A stretch of 64,000 bases of DNA from an uncultured Clostridia bacterium. GTDB taxonomy: Bacteria; Bacillota; Clostridia; Oscillospirales; Ruminococcaceae. The translations under genes and the position numbers were made by a program. This document shows, piece by piece, positions 40,979 through 49,943 of this stretch. Position 1 is the stretch's first letter. Each line of letters begins with the position of its first letter. The notes below the pieces were generated by a model, which worked only from the letters and a program-made list of their open reading frames with translations, had not been told where the DNA came from and did not search any database. Location: positions 1 to 64,000 of the forward strand of contig CANDVA010000009.1 in assembly GCA_947389015.1 (NCBI GenBank), read 5' to 3'.

Positions 40979-42022
40979 TTATTCGTCAATGCGGTCTATG
41001 TCGACGATATCCGCTGTGATGTCACAGCCTCCGAACCCTCCGCCTGCGAACTCATCAAATACGTCAAGCTTTACATTTTTGAGCGTTGCTTTTACGCGTA
41101 CAAACTCGTCGCCACCAAACACAGCACTTTCATCAAAGTCGTCATCGTTGATATTTCCGATATACCACATATTGGCAACGTCGCTTTCATAATATTGTTC
41201 ATCATACTCGGTGTAAATAAATCTGTTGAGATTATACCACTCCTCATTTTTGTCGTGATCGAGTCGTACAACGGGGATACCCTCGGACTTTGTGGGATCG
41301 ACGAAAAAATTCAGATCACCCACCTTGCTTGCGTAATCGTTCGGGTTAGTAGTCGCGAACAGCATTCCCTCAAGCGTTATCTCTCCGTCAAGCTCAATAG
41401 TTTGCAGATGCGTCAAGTGCTCCCAGCCAAGAACGGGATACATTTCAAACAGCGCCTTTTTCACAGTCAAGCCGCAGTCCAGCTTGTCACCCTCGCGAAC
41501 CTTGAACCATTCCATTTCGGGCAGCACTTCTCTTTCCTCGTCCTCAATATGTTCGCCTGTGTAAAAGTAAGGGCGTGCGTAACGCATATATGCGAAGTCG
41601 AACGTAAGCATAACGTTCACAAGAGCATTATCGGTTTGCGGCATACCGTTTTCGTCTAATATAAAGTCACCGTTCTCATCTGTCAAAAGTTCCTGACTAT
41701 ACAGTTTTTCGATGTTATTATTTGTTGCGTTAACCGCGTCCGTCATCGAAACCGTTTTACCGTCGGGACCCACAAGGCTCTGCATTTTCAGACCCGAGAT
41801 CATCTCCAGTTGTTCGTTGCTGAGCAGTGTTTCGGGAACGCTCTCCGAGCTTTCGGGAGTGCTCTTGGAATTGTCCGAGTTCTCCAAATCGTTGACCGTA
41901 CTCTCGGGCGCGGAAACGCTGTTTTCACTGTTGAGAGCGCTTCTCGAGGTCTCGCTGTTGTCGCATCCCGTAAATGCCGTAAGTAATGCCAATGTGCAGA
42001 TAAATGCAGTAAATTTTTTCAT
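40979..42022 (-). CDS. Lipoprotein 2 of the paralogous cluster
   Basis: 347 residues. Signal with lipobox LLTAFTGC, Ser/Asn/Glu linker, then the same domain as lipoprotein 3 (FDFAYMRYARPYFYTGE, PEMEWFKVREGDKLDCGLTVKKALFE, ELDGEITLEGMLFATT, FVDPTKSEGIP). The DNA around the signal is almost identical to that of its neighbours, pointing to recent tandem duplication or gene conversion. Confidence 0.8.
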   Translation of the reverse strand: MKKFTAFICTLALLTAFTGCDNSETSRSALNSENSVSAPESTVNDLENSDNSKSTPESSESVPETLLSNEQLEMISGLKMQSLVGPDGKTVSMTDAVNATNNNIEKLYSQELLTDENGDFILDENGMPQTDNALVNVMLTFDFAYMRYARPYFYTGEHIEDEEREVLPEMEWFKVREGDKLDCGLTVKKALFEMYPVLGWEHLTHLQTIELDGEITLEGMLFATTNPNDYASKVGDLNFFVDPTKSEGIPVVRLDHDKNEEWYNLNRFIYTEYDEQYYESDVANMWYIGNINDDDFDESAVFGGDEFVRVKATLKNVKLDVFDEFAGGGFGGCDITADIVDIDRIDE

Positions 42023-42150
42023 AATGATGTCCTCCTTATTTATTACACCACTAAGTTCAATGCTGTCGGTCTCGCTGACATTTCCGATATATTTTACCTA
42101 AAACAAGGTTTTTAGGGGTGACTTTAATAATATTCGCCCAAGCTAAAATC

Positions 42151-43161
42151 TTACAGTCTTTCCAGCGATTTCAACACCGCTCTGTTATTTCCGTAACCAA
42201 ATGCGATGTAATCATCGATTGTGATCTTAACATGAACATATTTATCGCCGTATGTGATCCCGTCAAGCAGTGATTCATCGCAATTGGCGGGAGTCATTCC
42301 GCCGTCGTAAATGGTGCCAAGTTCTATAGCGCCAATATCCATGTAAAACCCGATGCCCGAGTGATAAGAGGTTTCTGCGCCGTTTTTGCCCGGATACAAA
42401 TCGGCTATCGGTAGAGTGCCGCCTTGCTCGTCCGGCCAAAACATCACAGCGCCCTCGGTGCCGGGATAATCGGGATCCATGCTTTCGACCGACAGGTATC
42501 CGGTAAGCGTTTTTTCGCCTTTGAATTTGACCAGTATTGAATCGTTCCAGAACGGTACCGAGGTATCACGTCTTGCTTTAACAAACGTCGTTTCAATCAT
42601 GCTTATGGTCATTCCGCATACTTCATCGCCGACATACACGCGCTTAATGGGATTTTTATTAACAAGCTCCTCGCCTTTATAAAGATAAGGGAACTCGCTT
42701 TCAAATTTTTCCGGACTTTCATAGCGGTTATAGCGGATCCCGGTCGGCTCCTGCAGATACCCGAAATTCTCGCAGCAAACGAATGCTAGATTATCTTCCG
42801 TAAGTTCGGAAATATCGGCTCTGCGTCTGCCATCGGGGGCGGTTTTGTCCTTTATGGATATAAAGGTTATATCAGACGGATAGATTGGCTCGCCGTCGGG
42901 ACCTTTCAGAAATGTCGGCTCTTCGACAGGTTTTTGAGGCTCGCTCGACGTATTGTTTGACACGGGTTCGCTTTCCGGCAAGCTCTCCGAATTATCGGGA
43001 ACATTCTCGCTGTCCGAGCTGCCGACACTGTTTACCGTGCTCTCCGTAGCGGAAACACTGTTTTTTCCGTCGGGAACGCTCCCCGAGGTCTCGCTGTTGT
43101 CGCAGCCCGTAAATGTCGTAAGTAATGCCAATGTGCAGATAATTGCGGTAAATCTTTTCAT
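42151..43161 (-). CDS. Lipoprotein 1 of the paralogous cluster
   Basis: 336 residues from the ATG at 43161 (after TAGGAGAATACTC). Lipobox LLTTFTGC, Ser/Glu linker, then a more distant version of the shared domain (FESEFPYLYKGEELVNKNPIKRVYVGDEVCGMTISMIETTF, VKFKGEKTLTGYLSVES, YVHVKITIDDY). Directly after the membrane protein gene (10 bases). Confidence 0.8.
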   Translation of the reverse strand: MKRFTAIICTLALLTTFTGCDNSETSGSVPDGKNSVSATESTVNSVGSSDSENVPDNSESLPESEPVSNNTSSEPQKPVEEPTFLKGPDGEPIYPSDITFISIKDKTAPDGRRRADISELTEDNLAFVCCENFGYLQEPTGIRYNRYESPEKFESEFPYLYKGEELVNKNPIKRVYVGDEVCGMTISMIETTFVKARRDTSVPFWNDSILVKFKGEKTLTGYLSVESMDPDYPGTEGAVMFWPDEQGGTLPIADLYPGKNGAETSYHSGIGFYMDIGAIELGTIYDGGMTPANCDESLLDGITYGDKYVHVKITIDDYIAFGYGNNRAVLKSLERL

Positions 43162-43171
43162 GAGTATTCTC

Positions 43172-43615
43172 CTAACGTATTTTATTTTCAAGAGTTTTCC
43201 CGCGCTTGCTTATGACGATCTGAACTGTGATGCCTATCGCAATGAAAACAAGGATCGTTATCGCCCAGATGAACGCGCCGTAATGATATGACAGTAAATA
43301 TTCCATGTCGGAGGTCGTCTCGGAAGATATCGTTTTCATACGCTGCGATATGATGAGATCACCGAGAAGCTGTCCGACCAAAACCCCGATAAGATTGCCG
43401 ATCGTCACGGCATACGAAGCTATCAGCTTATCTAAAACTATAAGAACGGCGGCTATTGCCCATATGTAGCAATAAAGGTTACGTGCCGTCCACTCAAAAA
43501 GGTAGACCTCGTTGAGGAGCGTCATCGAAAGCAGATACAGAACACCGAAAACTGCGGCGGACGCGATTAGCGCGATCGCCTTATTTTTTAAATTGCGTGT
43601 AAAAATGTTATTCAT
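43172..43615 (-). CDS. Integral membrane protein heading the lipoprotein operon
   Basis: 147 residues from the ATG at 43615 (after AAGGGAGGATACTTTT). Four probable membrane helices (AIALIASAAVFGVLYLLSMTLL, YCYIWAIAAVLIVLDKLI, YAVTIGNLIGVLVGQLLGDLI, FIWAITILVFIAIGITVQIVI). Family not recognised. The promoter with direct repeats lies upstream, so it sets expression of the whole operon. Confidence 0.75.
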   Translation of the reverse strand: MNNIFTRNLKNKAIALIASAAVFGVLYLLSMTLLNEVYLFEWTARNLYCYIWAIAAVLIVLDKLIASYAVTIGNLIGVLVGQLLGDLIISQRMKTISSETTSDMEYLLSYHYGAFIWAITILVFIAIGITVQIVISKRGKTLENKIR

Positions 43616-43652
43616 AAAAGTATCCTCCCTTTGGAATGTTTTTACAACTATA

Positions 43653-43681
43653 ATTTTATCACTTTTAATTTCCAAATTCAA
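43653..43681 (-). promoter_or_regulatory. Promoter of the membrane protein-lipoprotein operon
   Basis: Minus strand TTGAAT (43,681-43,676), 17 bases, TAAAAT (43,658-43,653). Confidence 0.7.
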
Positions 43682-43690
43682 CTACAAAAC

Positions 43691-43719
43691 GGTTACAATA
43701 CGGTTACAAAAAGGTTACA
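43691..43719 (-). promoter_or_regulatory. Three 11-bp-spaced direct repeats (response-regulator-type box)
   Basis: TGTAACC on the minus strand at 43,697-43,691, 43,708-43,702 and 43,719-43,713, exactly 11 bp apart, ending 10 bases upstream of the -35 box. An inverted copy lies at 43,743-43,749. OmpR/PhoB-type activators bind 11-bp direct repeats at this place. Confidence 0.78.
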
Positions 43720-43847
43720 GTTTTCGCGGAAAGGTTAAAAATTGTAACCTTTTTCGGCAAAGTACACAAAAATCAAGGATCATTTTTGATAATATCTTAT
43801 ACGTCGCTGACTGACATAATAATTTTGTATAAATATGTAAAAATCCC

Positions 43848-43876
43848 TTGCAAAATATAAGAAAAAATTGTATAAT
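43848..43876 (+). promoter_or_regulatory. Promoter of the 43.9-45.4 kb genes
   Basis: TTGCAA (43,848-43,853), 17 bases, TATAAT (43,871-43,876); first ATG at 43,923. Confidence 0.7.
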
Positions 43877-43922
43877 AATAATGTAGATTTTTTCGCAAAA
43901 AATAAAAGGACGGAGGAAAAAT

Positions 43923-44552
43923 ATGGAATTCATCAGCGAACGCACCGCCTACACCATGATATCGGATACTGTCGTAAAGGCGGGCGTGTCCCTGTTCAAC
44001 GCGGTAAAATATATCTATATGATCGCGGACAAGGATTTTTACAATATCAACGTAAAGGATATCTTCAAGATCGCGCTGAAAAACATCACCGACACCACCT
44101 GCTTGTACAATACGGGCATAAAGCTCGACAAGGAGCGCTGCAAGGAGATGAACTCTCCCGAATATGAGCGCGTGCTTTCGCTTATGGTGTACTCGTTCGC
44201 GGTGCGGCTGCCCGAGCTGAAGAATATCAAGACAAAGGGCGGCGCGCTCAACGACAAGCAGATCAAGACGGTTTTCGATATGGTCATCGCAAAGGGCGCG
44301 GGTAACTACGAAAACGCGATCGCGGACGACTTCGAGGAGATACGGCGTATGGTGAAGCTCGGCAAGTCCGTCCCCGCCTACGACGCGGAATGGTTCAAGG
44401 GGTATATCTACGGCTACGTGCCCGCGCTTGCTTCGGTCAACAACAAGAATTTGTTCCTGCTCGGCAGCTGCGATATACTGTTTACGCTGTTTTACAGCGC
44501 GCTTGAGGAGGAACTGGAGCGTGTGCTGAATTCTTTGGCGGCTCAAATATAA
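43923..44552 (+). CDS. Hypothetical protein
   Basis: 209 residues, helical, soluble (FISERTAYTMISDTVVKAGVSLFNAVKYIYMIADK, SLMVYSFAVRLPELKNIKTKGGAL, IAKGAGNYENAIADDFEEIRRMVKLGK). No family recognised. Start after CGGAGGAAAAAT. Its stop is 13 bases before the DegV gene, so they probably share a transcript. Confidence 0.65.
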   Translation: MEFISERTAYTMISDTVVKAGVSLFNAVKYIYMIADKDFYNINVKDIFKIALKNITDTTCLYNTGIKLDKERCKEMNSPEYERVLSLMVYSFAVRLPELKNIKTKGGALNDKQIKTVFDMVIAKGAGNYENAIADDFEEIRRMVKLGKSVPAYDAEWFKGYIYGYVPALASVNNKNLFLLGSCDILFTLFYSALEEELERVLNSLAAQI

Positions 44553-44565
44553 TCGGGAGGTATTT

Positions 44566-45405
44566 ATGGGTAAAGTCAAAATTTGCGCGGACAGCGTATG
44601 CGATCTGTCCGAGGAGCTTAAAAAGCGGTATGATATCAGCGTTGTGCCGCTGTATGTCAACAAGGGCGACGAAACGTTAAAAGACGGTCTGGAGATCGGG
44701 CAGAAGGACGTGTTCGCCTACTATCGGAGCACGGGCAATCTTTGCAAGACCTCGGCGGTGAGCGTTGATGATTTCACAAACTTCTTTAAGGAGCAGCTGA
44801 AAGGCTGCGATGAGCTGATAATCATCACTATCTCCTCCGACTTCTCGGCTTGCTATCAGAACGCGAATATCGCTGCGAAGGATTTTCCGAACGTGCGCGT
44901 CGTGGATTCGCGCAATCTGTCTACGGGCGAGGGCTTGGTGGCGGTCTCGGCGGCGAAGCTTGCGGCGGAGGGGCTTTCCGCAGACGAGATAGTCGCAAAG
45001 CTTGGAGAGATCATTCCCAAGGTCGACGCTACGTTCTTTGTGGCGAACGTGGAATATCTGCACAAGGGCGGACGGTGTTCGTCCATTGCGGCGCTCGGGG
45101 CAAATCTGCTCAAGCTCAAGCCCTGTATCGCCGTTATAGACGGGAAGATGAAGGTCATCAAGAAATACCGCGGCAGCATTGAAAAGACGATAAAGGATTA
45201 CGTCAAGGACAGGCTAACCGATGTTGAGGTCGATGATGAGCTTATCTTCATTACCCATACCACCGCCGTAGAAAATACCGCGCTCACCGCCGAGGAGATA
45301 AAGAAGTACAAGGACTTCAAGGAGATCGCCGTTACCGACGCAGGCTGCACGGTCGCCTGCCACTGCGGCGAAGACACGCTGGGTATTTTGTTTATCCGAA
45401 AGTAA
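44566..45405 (+). CDS. DegV-family fatty-acid-binding protein
   Basis: 279 residues: VKICADSVCDLSEELKKRYDISVVPLYVN, TSAVSVDDFTNFF, IITISSDFSACYQNA, VVDSRNLSTGEGLVA, FVANVEYLHKGGRCSS and C-terminal GCTVACHCGEDTLGILFI. DegV (FakB-like) proteins carry a fatty acid for phosphorylation by FakA before entry into phospholipid synthesis. Start after GGGAGGTATTT. Confidence 0.93.
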   Translation: MGKVKICADSVCDLSEELKKRYDISVVPLYVNKGDETLKDGLEIGQKDVFAYYRSTGNLCKTSAVSVDDFTNFFKEQLKGCDELIIITISSDFSACYQNANIAAKDFPNVRVVDSRNLSTGEGLVAVSAAKLAAEGLSADEIVAKLGEIIPKVDATFFVANVEYLHKGGRCSSIAALGANLLKLKPCIAVIDGKMKVIKKYRGSIEKTIKDYVKDRLTDVEVDDELIFITHTTAVENTALTAEEIKKYKDFKEIAVTDAGCTVACHCGEDTLGILFIRK

Positions 45406-45441
45406 TAGATACAAGTTGTCGGCGCATAGAATTACCAAGAG

Positions 45442-45858
45442 GTGATTTTTATGCAAACCAACGACAATGTTCAGACTTTTTCATTTATGAGCGCGGAGCG
45501 TCCCGTGCTCGAAGCCGAGATATTGGGAGGCGCGGAATATCCCGATATCAAAGGCGAGGCGTATGTCTATTTTTTACCCGACGGTATCTATTTGCAGGCG
45601 GATTTCGACAAGCTGCCCGAGAATAACGAATTCGGGTTTCATGTTCATGAGGGCTTGATCTGCGAGACGCCGGGCGAGAAGCTTCTTCCTCTGCCCGATA
45701 TGTACTCCGATAAAAACGGAAACGCGTCAATGCAGATCTATCTTGACCGCGCGACCTCAACGCAGATCGCCGGAAAGCCTATCATGATGCATATAAAAAA
45801 TGAGGACGGCACGGACGGAATAACCATAGCCTGCGGAATACTTAACAGAATTTTGTAA
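45442..45858 (+). CDS. Cu/Zn-SOD-like protein lacking the zinc site
   Basis: 138 residues, no signal peptide. It keeps the SOD beta-barrel pattern: AYVYFLPDGIYLQADFDKLPENNEFGFHVHEG (the FHVH Cu ligands), GKPIMMHIKNEDGT (matching the last Cu His) and TIACGIL. The zinc-binding loop with its three His and the bridging His is missing: the segment between (LICETPGEKLLPLPDMYSDKNGNAS) has none. So three copper ligands at most remain. Enzyme activity is doubtful; it may bind copper or act as a structural relative. Confidence 0.75.
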   Translation: MIFMQTNDNVQTFSFMSAERPVLEAEILGGAEYPDIKGEAYVYFLPDGIYLQADFDKLPENNEFGFHVHEGLICETPGEKLLPLPDMYSDKNGNASMQIYLDRATSTQIAGKPIMMHIKNEDGTDGITIACGILNRIL

Positions 45859-45916
45859 AAACGATCTTTCCGGCGACGGTCGGGGAGACGAATAAAAATA
45901 ACGGGAGTGTAAAATC

Positions 45917-47170
45917 ATGAGCGAGATAAGAGACGTTAATTTATGGGAGAGCGGCTCGCGCAAGATCGAATGGGTCAAGCGCAATATGCCGCTGCTGAAC
46001 GGTATCGAAAAGGAGTTCGCGGCGGAGCAGCCGTTCAAGGGCTTGAAAGTCGCTCTGTCGGTGCATCTGGAGGCTAAGACCGCGTATCTGTGCAAGGTGC
46101 TGGCGGCAGGCGGCGCGGAGATGTACGTCACGGGCAGCAATCCGCTGTCGACGCAGGACGACGTTGCTGCGGCACTTGTCCACGACGGGCTGAACGTATT
46201 CGCGTGGTATGATTCCAACGAGGAGGAATATCATCGCCACATTTCCAAGGTCATCGAGTGTGGTCCGAATATCATTATCGACGACGGCGGAGACCTTGTA
46301 AATCTTATCCACAGCGAGCGCACCGACCTTATCCCGAACGTTATCGGCGGCTGCGAGGAGACCACTACGGGCATTATCCGCCTGCTTGCCATGGACAAGG
46401 CGAAGGCGCTGAAGTTCCCGATGGTGCTTGTCAACGATGCGGATTGCAAGCATTTGTTCGACAACCGCTACGGCACGGGTCAATCCGTATGGGACGGCAT
46501 AAACCGCACGACAAACCTTATCGTTGCGGGAAAGAATGTGGTTGTCGCGGGCTATGGTTGGTGCGGCAAGGGAGTTGCCATGCGCGCTAAGGGCTTGGGC
46601 GCTAAGGTCATCGTTACCGAGATAGACCCGATAAAGGCTATGGAGGCGGTTATGGACGGCTTTAAGGTAATGCCAATGCGCGAGGCGGCGAAGATCGGCG
46701 ACTTCTTTGTTACCGTCACGGGCTGCGCGGACGTTATCGGCGAGGAAGCGTTCATGAATATGCAGGACGGCGCTATTTGCTGCAACGCGGGACACTTCGA
46801 CGTAGAGGTGAATATGGCGAAGCTGCGCGAGATCGCGGTGGACAGCTACGTTGCGCGAAACAACATTATGGGTTACAAGTTAAAGAACGGCAATACCGTA
46901 TTCGTTATCGCGGAGGGCAGACTTGTCAACCTTGCGGCGGGCGACGGGCACCCCGCGGAAATCATGGATATGAGCTTTGCCATTCAGGCGCTGTCGGCGG
47001 AATATCTTGCCAAGAACAAGGACAAGCTTCGCGGCGGCGAGCACATGACTGTAAACGTACCGAAGGAGATCGACCGCAAGGTTGCGGAAAGGAAGCTCAG
47101 CGCGTGGGGCTTTGAGATCGACAAGCTCACTCCCGAGCAGGAAAAGTACCTTGGCAGCTGGGAAGTTTAA
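45917..47170 (+). CDS. ahcY: Adenosylhomocysteinase
   Basis: 417 residues, the short bacterial form. Motifs KGLKVALSVHLEAKTAYLCKVLAAGGAEMYVTGSNPLSTQDDV, GGCEETTTGIIRLLAM, VNDADCKHLFDNRYGTGQSVWDGINR, and the NAD-binding site VVAGYGWCGKGVAMRAKGLGAKVIVTEIDP. It splits S-adenosylhomocysteine into adenosine and homocysteine, keeping methylation going. Start after ATAACGGGAGTG. Its end overlaps the HAD gene. Confidence 0.97.
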   Translation: MSEIRDVNLWESGSRKIEWVKRNMPLLNGIEKEFAAEQPFKGLKVALSVHLEAKTAYLCKVLAAGGAEMYVTGSNPLSTQDDVAAALVHDGLNVFAWYDSNEEEYHRHISKVIECGPNIIIDDGGDLVNLIHSERTDLIPNVIGGCEETTTGIIRLLAMDKAKALKFPMVLVNDADCKHLFDNRYGTGQSVWDGINRTTNLIVAGKNVVVAGYGWCGKGVAMRAKGLGAKVIVTEIDPIKAMEAVMDGFKVMPMREAAKIGDFFVTVTGCADVIGEEAFMNMQDGAICCNAGHFDVEVNMAKLREIAVDSYVARNNIMGYKLKNGNTVFVIAEGRLVNLAAGDGHPAEIMDMSFAIQALSAEYLAKNKDKLRGGEHMTVNVPKEIDRKVAERKLSAWGFEIDKLTPEQEKYLGSWEV

Positions 47171-47909
47171 CGTTCTATTCTCCGACCTTGACGGGACACT
47201 GATTTTTTCGGCGAGCCGCAAAAAGGTCGGAGATATTGTTATAGAACATAAGGACGGCGAGGATATATCATGCGTTACCGCGAGACAGGCGGAGCTTCTG
47301 CCGAACATAGGAAATATTATTCCCGTCACCACGCGAAGTGTCGAGCAGTATAGACGCATTGAGTTTCCCAAGGGCTTTGCGCCCGAATACGCGCTATGTG
47401 ATAACGGCGGAACGCTGCTGATAAACGGCGAGTCCGACGGTCCGTGGCTTGAGCGCTCTGCCGATATCTTCCGTGAAGCTATGGAGGATATATCGCGATT
47501 TCGTGCGCTGCTGGAGCGCGATCCCGACCGGCGTTTCGAGGTTCGGATGGTGGACGGATTTTTCCTGTTTACAAAAAGCGCTAATCCCGTACTGACGCTG
47601 GCTAGGCTCGGCACGGGCGAGAGCTGTGAATGCTTTGCGACGGGAGAAAAGGTGTACGTTATCCCCAAGCGTCTCAACAAAGGAGCCGCCGTGAAACGTC
47701 TCGCGGAGCTTATCGGACTTCCGCGCGAGGGCATTTTCTGTGCGGGAGACAGTCTTATGGACGTGCCCATGCTGAACGCCGCGCACACCGCAATATTCAC
47801 CGAGAATATTCCCGAGTACAAGATAACCGCTCCCGAAAGAATACAGCGCCCCGCGAACGGCTTTTCCGAGTTCGTTACCGAAATGGCTGCAGCTCTGCAA
47901 AGGAGATGA
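47151..47909 (+). CDS. HAD-superfamily phosphatase (Cof-like)
   Basis: About 252 residues with a TTG start at 47,151 inside the last codons of ahcY, preceded by CAGGAAAAG; the longer frame from 47,082 is unlikely because it is entirely the ahcY region out of frame. Motif I FSDLDGTL, motif II near IPVTTRS, Lys in VYVIPKRLNKGAAVKRL, motif IV AGDSLMDVPML. Cap domain in between. Probably a sugar- or nucleotide-phosphate phosphatase. Translationally coupled to ahcY and to the response regulator gene 4 bases later. Confidence 0.85.
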   Translation: MAAGKFNVLFSDLDGTLIFSASRKKVGDIVIEHKDGEDISCVTARQAELLPNIGNIIPVTTRSVEQYRRIEFPKGFAPEYALCDNGGTLLINGESDGPWLERSADIFREAMEDISRFRALLERDPDRRFEVRMVDGFFLFTKSANPVLTLARLGTGESCECFATGEKVYVIPKRLNKGAAVKRLAELIGLPREGIFCAGDSLMDVPMLNAAHTAIFTENIPEYKITAPERIQRPANGFSEFVTEMAAALQRR

Positions 47910-47913
47910 ATTT

Positions 47914-48588
47914 GTGTTCAATATTCTGATAGTTGACGATCAGCCGAATATTCGGCGGCTGTACGAGTATACGCTCGAAAAGAACGGCTACCGTCCGTTT
48001 ACCGCCGCGAACGGCGAGGAGGCGCTCGCCGTGCTTGACCGTCAGCATATCGATCTTGTGATACTGGACGTGATGATGCCCGTGCTTGACGGCTACGGCT
48101 GCCTGAAAGCGCTGCGCGATGGCGGCTCGACCGTACCCGTTCTTGTCATCACCGCCAAGGACGAGCCCGAGGACGTGCGGAAGTCGTTTCTGCTCGGTAC
48201 GGACGACTTTATGGTCAAGCCCGTGGACGAGATCGAAATGCTGCTGCGTATTAAGGCGCTCCTCCGCCGCAGCAAGATAAGCGAGGAACAGAAGATAGTC
48301 GTCGGCGGTACGGAGTTGGTATACGATTCATTCTCCGTTATACGCGAGGGCGCCGCTGTCGTGCTGCCGCGAAAGGAGTTCCAGATACTCTTCAAGCTGC
48401 TGTCGTTCCCGGGAAAAACCTTTACGAGGCAGAATTTGATGGAGGAATTCTGGAGTATGGACTCGGACAGCGAGGCGCGTACGGTCGACGTGCATATAAA
48501 CCGTCTGCGCGAGAGGTTCAAGGATAACCCCGATTTCTCGATTGTCACTGTACGCGGGCTGGGATATAAAGCAGTGAGGAATGATTGA
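47914..48588 (+). CDS. OmpR-family response regulator
   Basis: 224 residues with a GTG start after AAGGAGATGAATTT. Receiver domain with VDDQ (D8, D9), phosphorylated Asp D52 (VILDVMMPVLDG), T in VLVITAKD and KP motif (DDFMVKPVDE). C-terminal winged helix (VVLPRKEFQILFKLLSFPGKTFTRQNLMEEFW…EARTVDVHINRLRERF…VRGLGYKAV). The probable partner kinase is at 49,944, two genes away. Confidence 0.95.
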   Translation: MFNILIVDDQPNIRRLYEYTLEKNGYRPFTAANGEEALAVLDRQHIDLVILDVMMPVLDGYGCLKALRDGGSTVPVLVITAKDEPEDVRKSFLLGTDDFMVKPVDEIEMLLRIKALLRRSKISEEQKIVVGGTELVYDSFSVIREGAAVVLPRKEFQILFKLLSFPGKTFTRQNLMEEFWSMDSDSEARTVDVHINRLRERFKDNPDFSIVTVRGLGYKAVRND

Positions 48589-48616
48589 TTTTCGCAAATA
48601 AGTGAGAGGTAGAGTT

Positions 48617-49477
48617 ATGCCGAAATGCTTTGTGAATGATATAAATATTTGGTATGAAGCCTATGGAAAGGGCGATACTATCGTATATTTGCAATCGGTG
48701 CTTGGCGGCATAAATCCCGGGGCGTATTTTTTCGCGGGAAGATTGTCGGAAAAGTACAGGGTTATTATCTGGGACGGTCCTAACTGCGGGCAGTCGGGTA
48801 CTATGATCAAAAAAACGGCGAGCGAATATCATCTGCACTGCGAATATCTGGCAGCGCTTCTCGGCGCTGTCGGAGAGAATTCCGTACACATCGCGGGCTG
48901 TTCGGGCGGCGGAGAAATGGGACTTCTTTTCGCGCACCTTTATCCCGATAAGGTGAAAAGTCTTGCGATGTACCGCCCGACCGATACGTCGTGTGATATT
49001 GAACGCGAGCTCGTCAAGGCGCGTTATTATGACGTAGCAGGTGCGGCAAAAGCTTCTATGCACAGGGCGGTCGAGTTTGGCAAAGAGCCCCCTAAAACAA
49101 GGTTCGGCAATATTTCGCGCTGGATAGCGGAGCTGTATTTCAAGGACAGTGAAAAGATACTTGCCATGGACAATATGGAGTTTTCGGAGATAATGACCAT
49201 CTGGGGTACGTGGATGAGCGATCCGCGGTTTTATAGGGCTTGTCTGAGTGATGAGGAATTGGCGAAAATCAAAATTCCCGTGCTGATCTTTCCATGTTCG
49301 GACGACTACCACCCCGAAAGGCTTGCGGTCGATCTGCATAATAAGCTGCCTAATTCCGTTTATATACCCTCGGAAAAGCACAGGTCGGAAAGTGAGATAT
49401 ATGACGCGGACAACGCCGATAATCCTTTCGAGGGATTTGTGGATTTTGTGGACGCTTATCAAAAGTTTATGAGTTGA
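48617..49477 (+). CDS. Alpha/beta-hydrolase
   Basis: 286 residues from the ATG at 48,617 (after GAGAGGTAGAGTT). Nucleophile elbow GCSGG (G-x-S-x-G) near residue 100; acid in PCSDDYHPE; candidate His in SEKHRSE near the C-terminus. Esterase or lipase-type fold; substrate unknown. It sits between the response regulator and the kinase, so it might belong to the same signalling unit. Confidence 0.82.
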   Translation: MPKCFVNDINIWYEAYGKGDTIVYLQSVLGGINPGAYFFAGRLSEKYRVIIWDGPNCGQSGTMIKKTASEYHLHCEYLAALLGAVGENSVHIAGCSGGGEMGLLFAHLYPDKVKSLAMYRPTDTSCDIERELVKARYYDVAGAAKASMHRAVEFGKEPPKTRFGNISRWIAELYFKDSEKILAMDNMEFSEIMTIWGTWMSDPRFYRACLSDEELAKIKIPVLIFPCSDDYHPERLAVDLHNKLPNSVYIPSEKHRSESEIYDADNADNPFEGFVDFVDAYQKFMS

Positions 49478-49492
49478 TTCGGGAGGTGCAAA

Positions 49493-49921
49493 ATGTCGGT
49501 TAGCGCGAGTTTGGATATACATCTTGGCGAGTATCGAATTATGGATATAGTCGGCGTTTATCTGAGGCGCGGACTGAGCGTTTTCGATTGTGACGGTCGC
49601 GCGTATATTATCACGTCCGACGATTACGATTGGGATTATTTGTCCGTGACGTTTGACGAGCTTGCCGATATTATCGCGGAAAAGGAGCGCATAGGCTCAA
49701 TCATCGGTATCATGCTTTACGAGAACGGCGAGCCGGTCACGGAACTGCTTAAAACCACTCCCGAAGAGCTTTCTATTGACTGCGATATCAACAGGAGAAC
49801 TCTTGACATAGGCGTCAGCCGCCGATACACCGACGTTAATTGGTATGTCAGAAAATTTATCGCACCGTTGGAAGAGGACGGGTTTGTTATCGAGGAGTTT
49901 GAGTTTTGGGAGTTTAGATAA
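49493..49921 (+). CDS. Hypothetical protein between hydrolase and kinase
   Basis: 142 residues, acidic, alternating strands (YRIMDIVGVYLRRGLSVFDCDGRAYIITSDDYDWDYLSV, IGSIIGIMLYENGEPVTELL, VNWYVRKFIAPLEEDGFVIEEFEFWEF). No family recognised. Start after CGGGAGGTGCAAA. Confidence 0.65.
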   Translation: MSVSASLDIHLGEYRIMDIVGVYLRRGLSVFDCDGRAYIITSDDYDWDYLSVTFDELADIIAEKERIGSIIGIMLYENGEPVTELLKTTPEELSIDCDINRRTLDIGVSRRYTDVNWYVRKFIAPLEEDGFVIEEFEFWEFR

Positions 49922-49943
49922 GTAAGCGGAGGTTATTTCACGG

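Noticed and set aside
47082..47150. Longer N-terminus of the HAD phosphatase from the ATG at 47,082
   Set aside because: Those residues are the ahcY end read out of frame; the conserved HAD motif begins a few residues after the TTG at 47,151.
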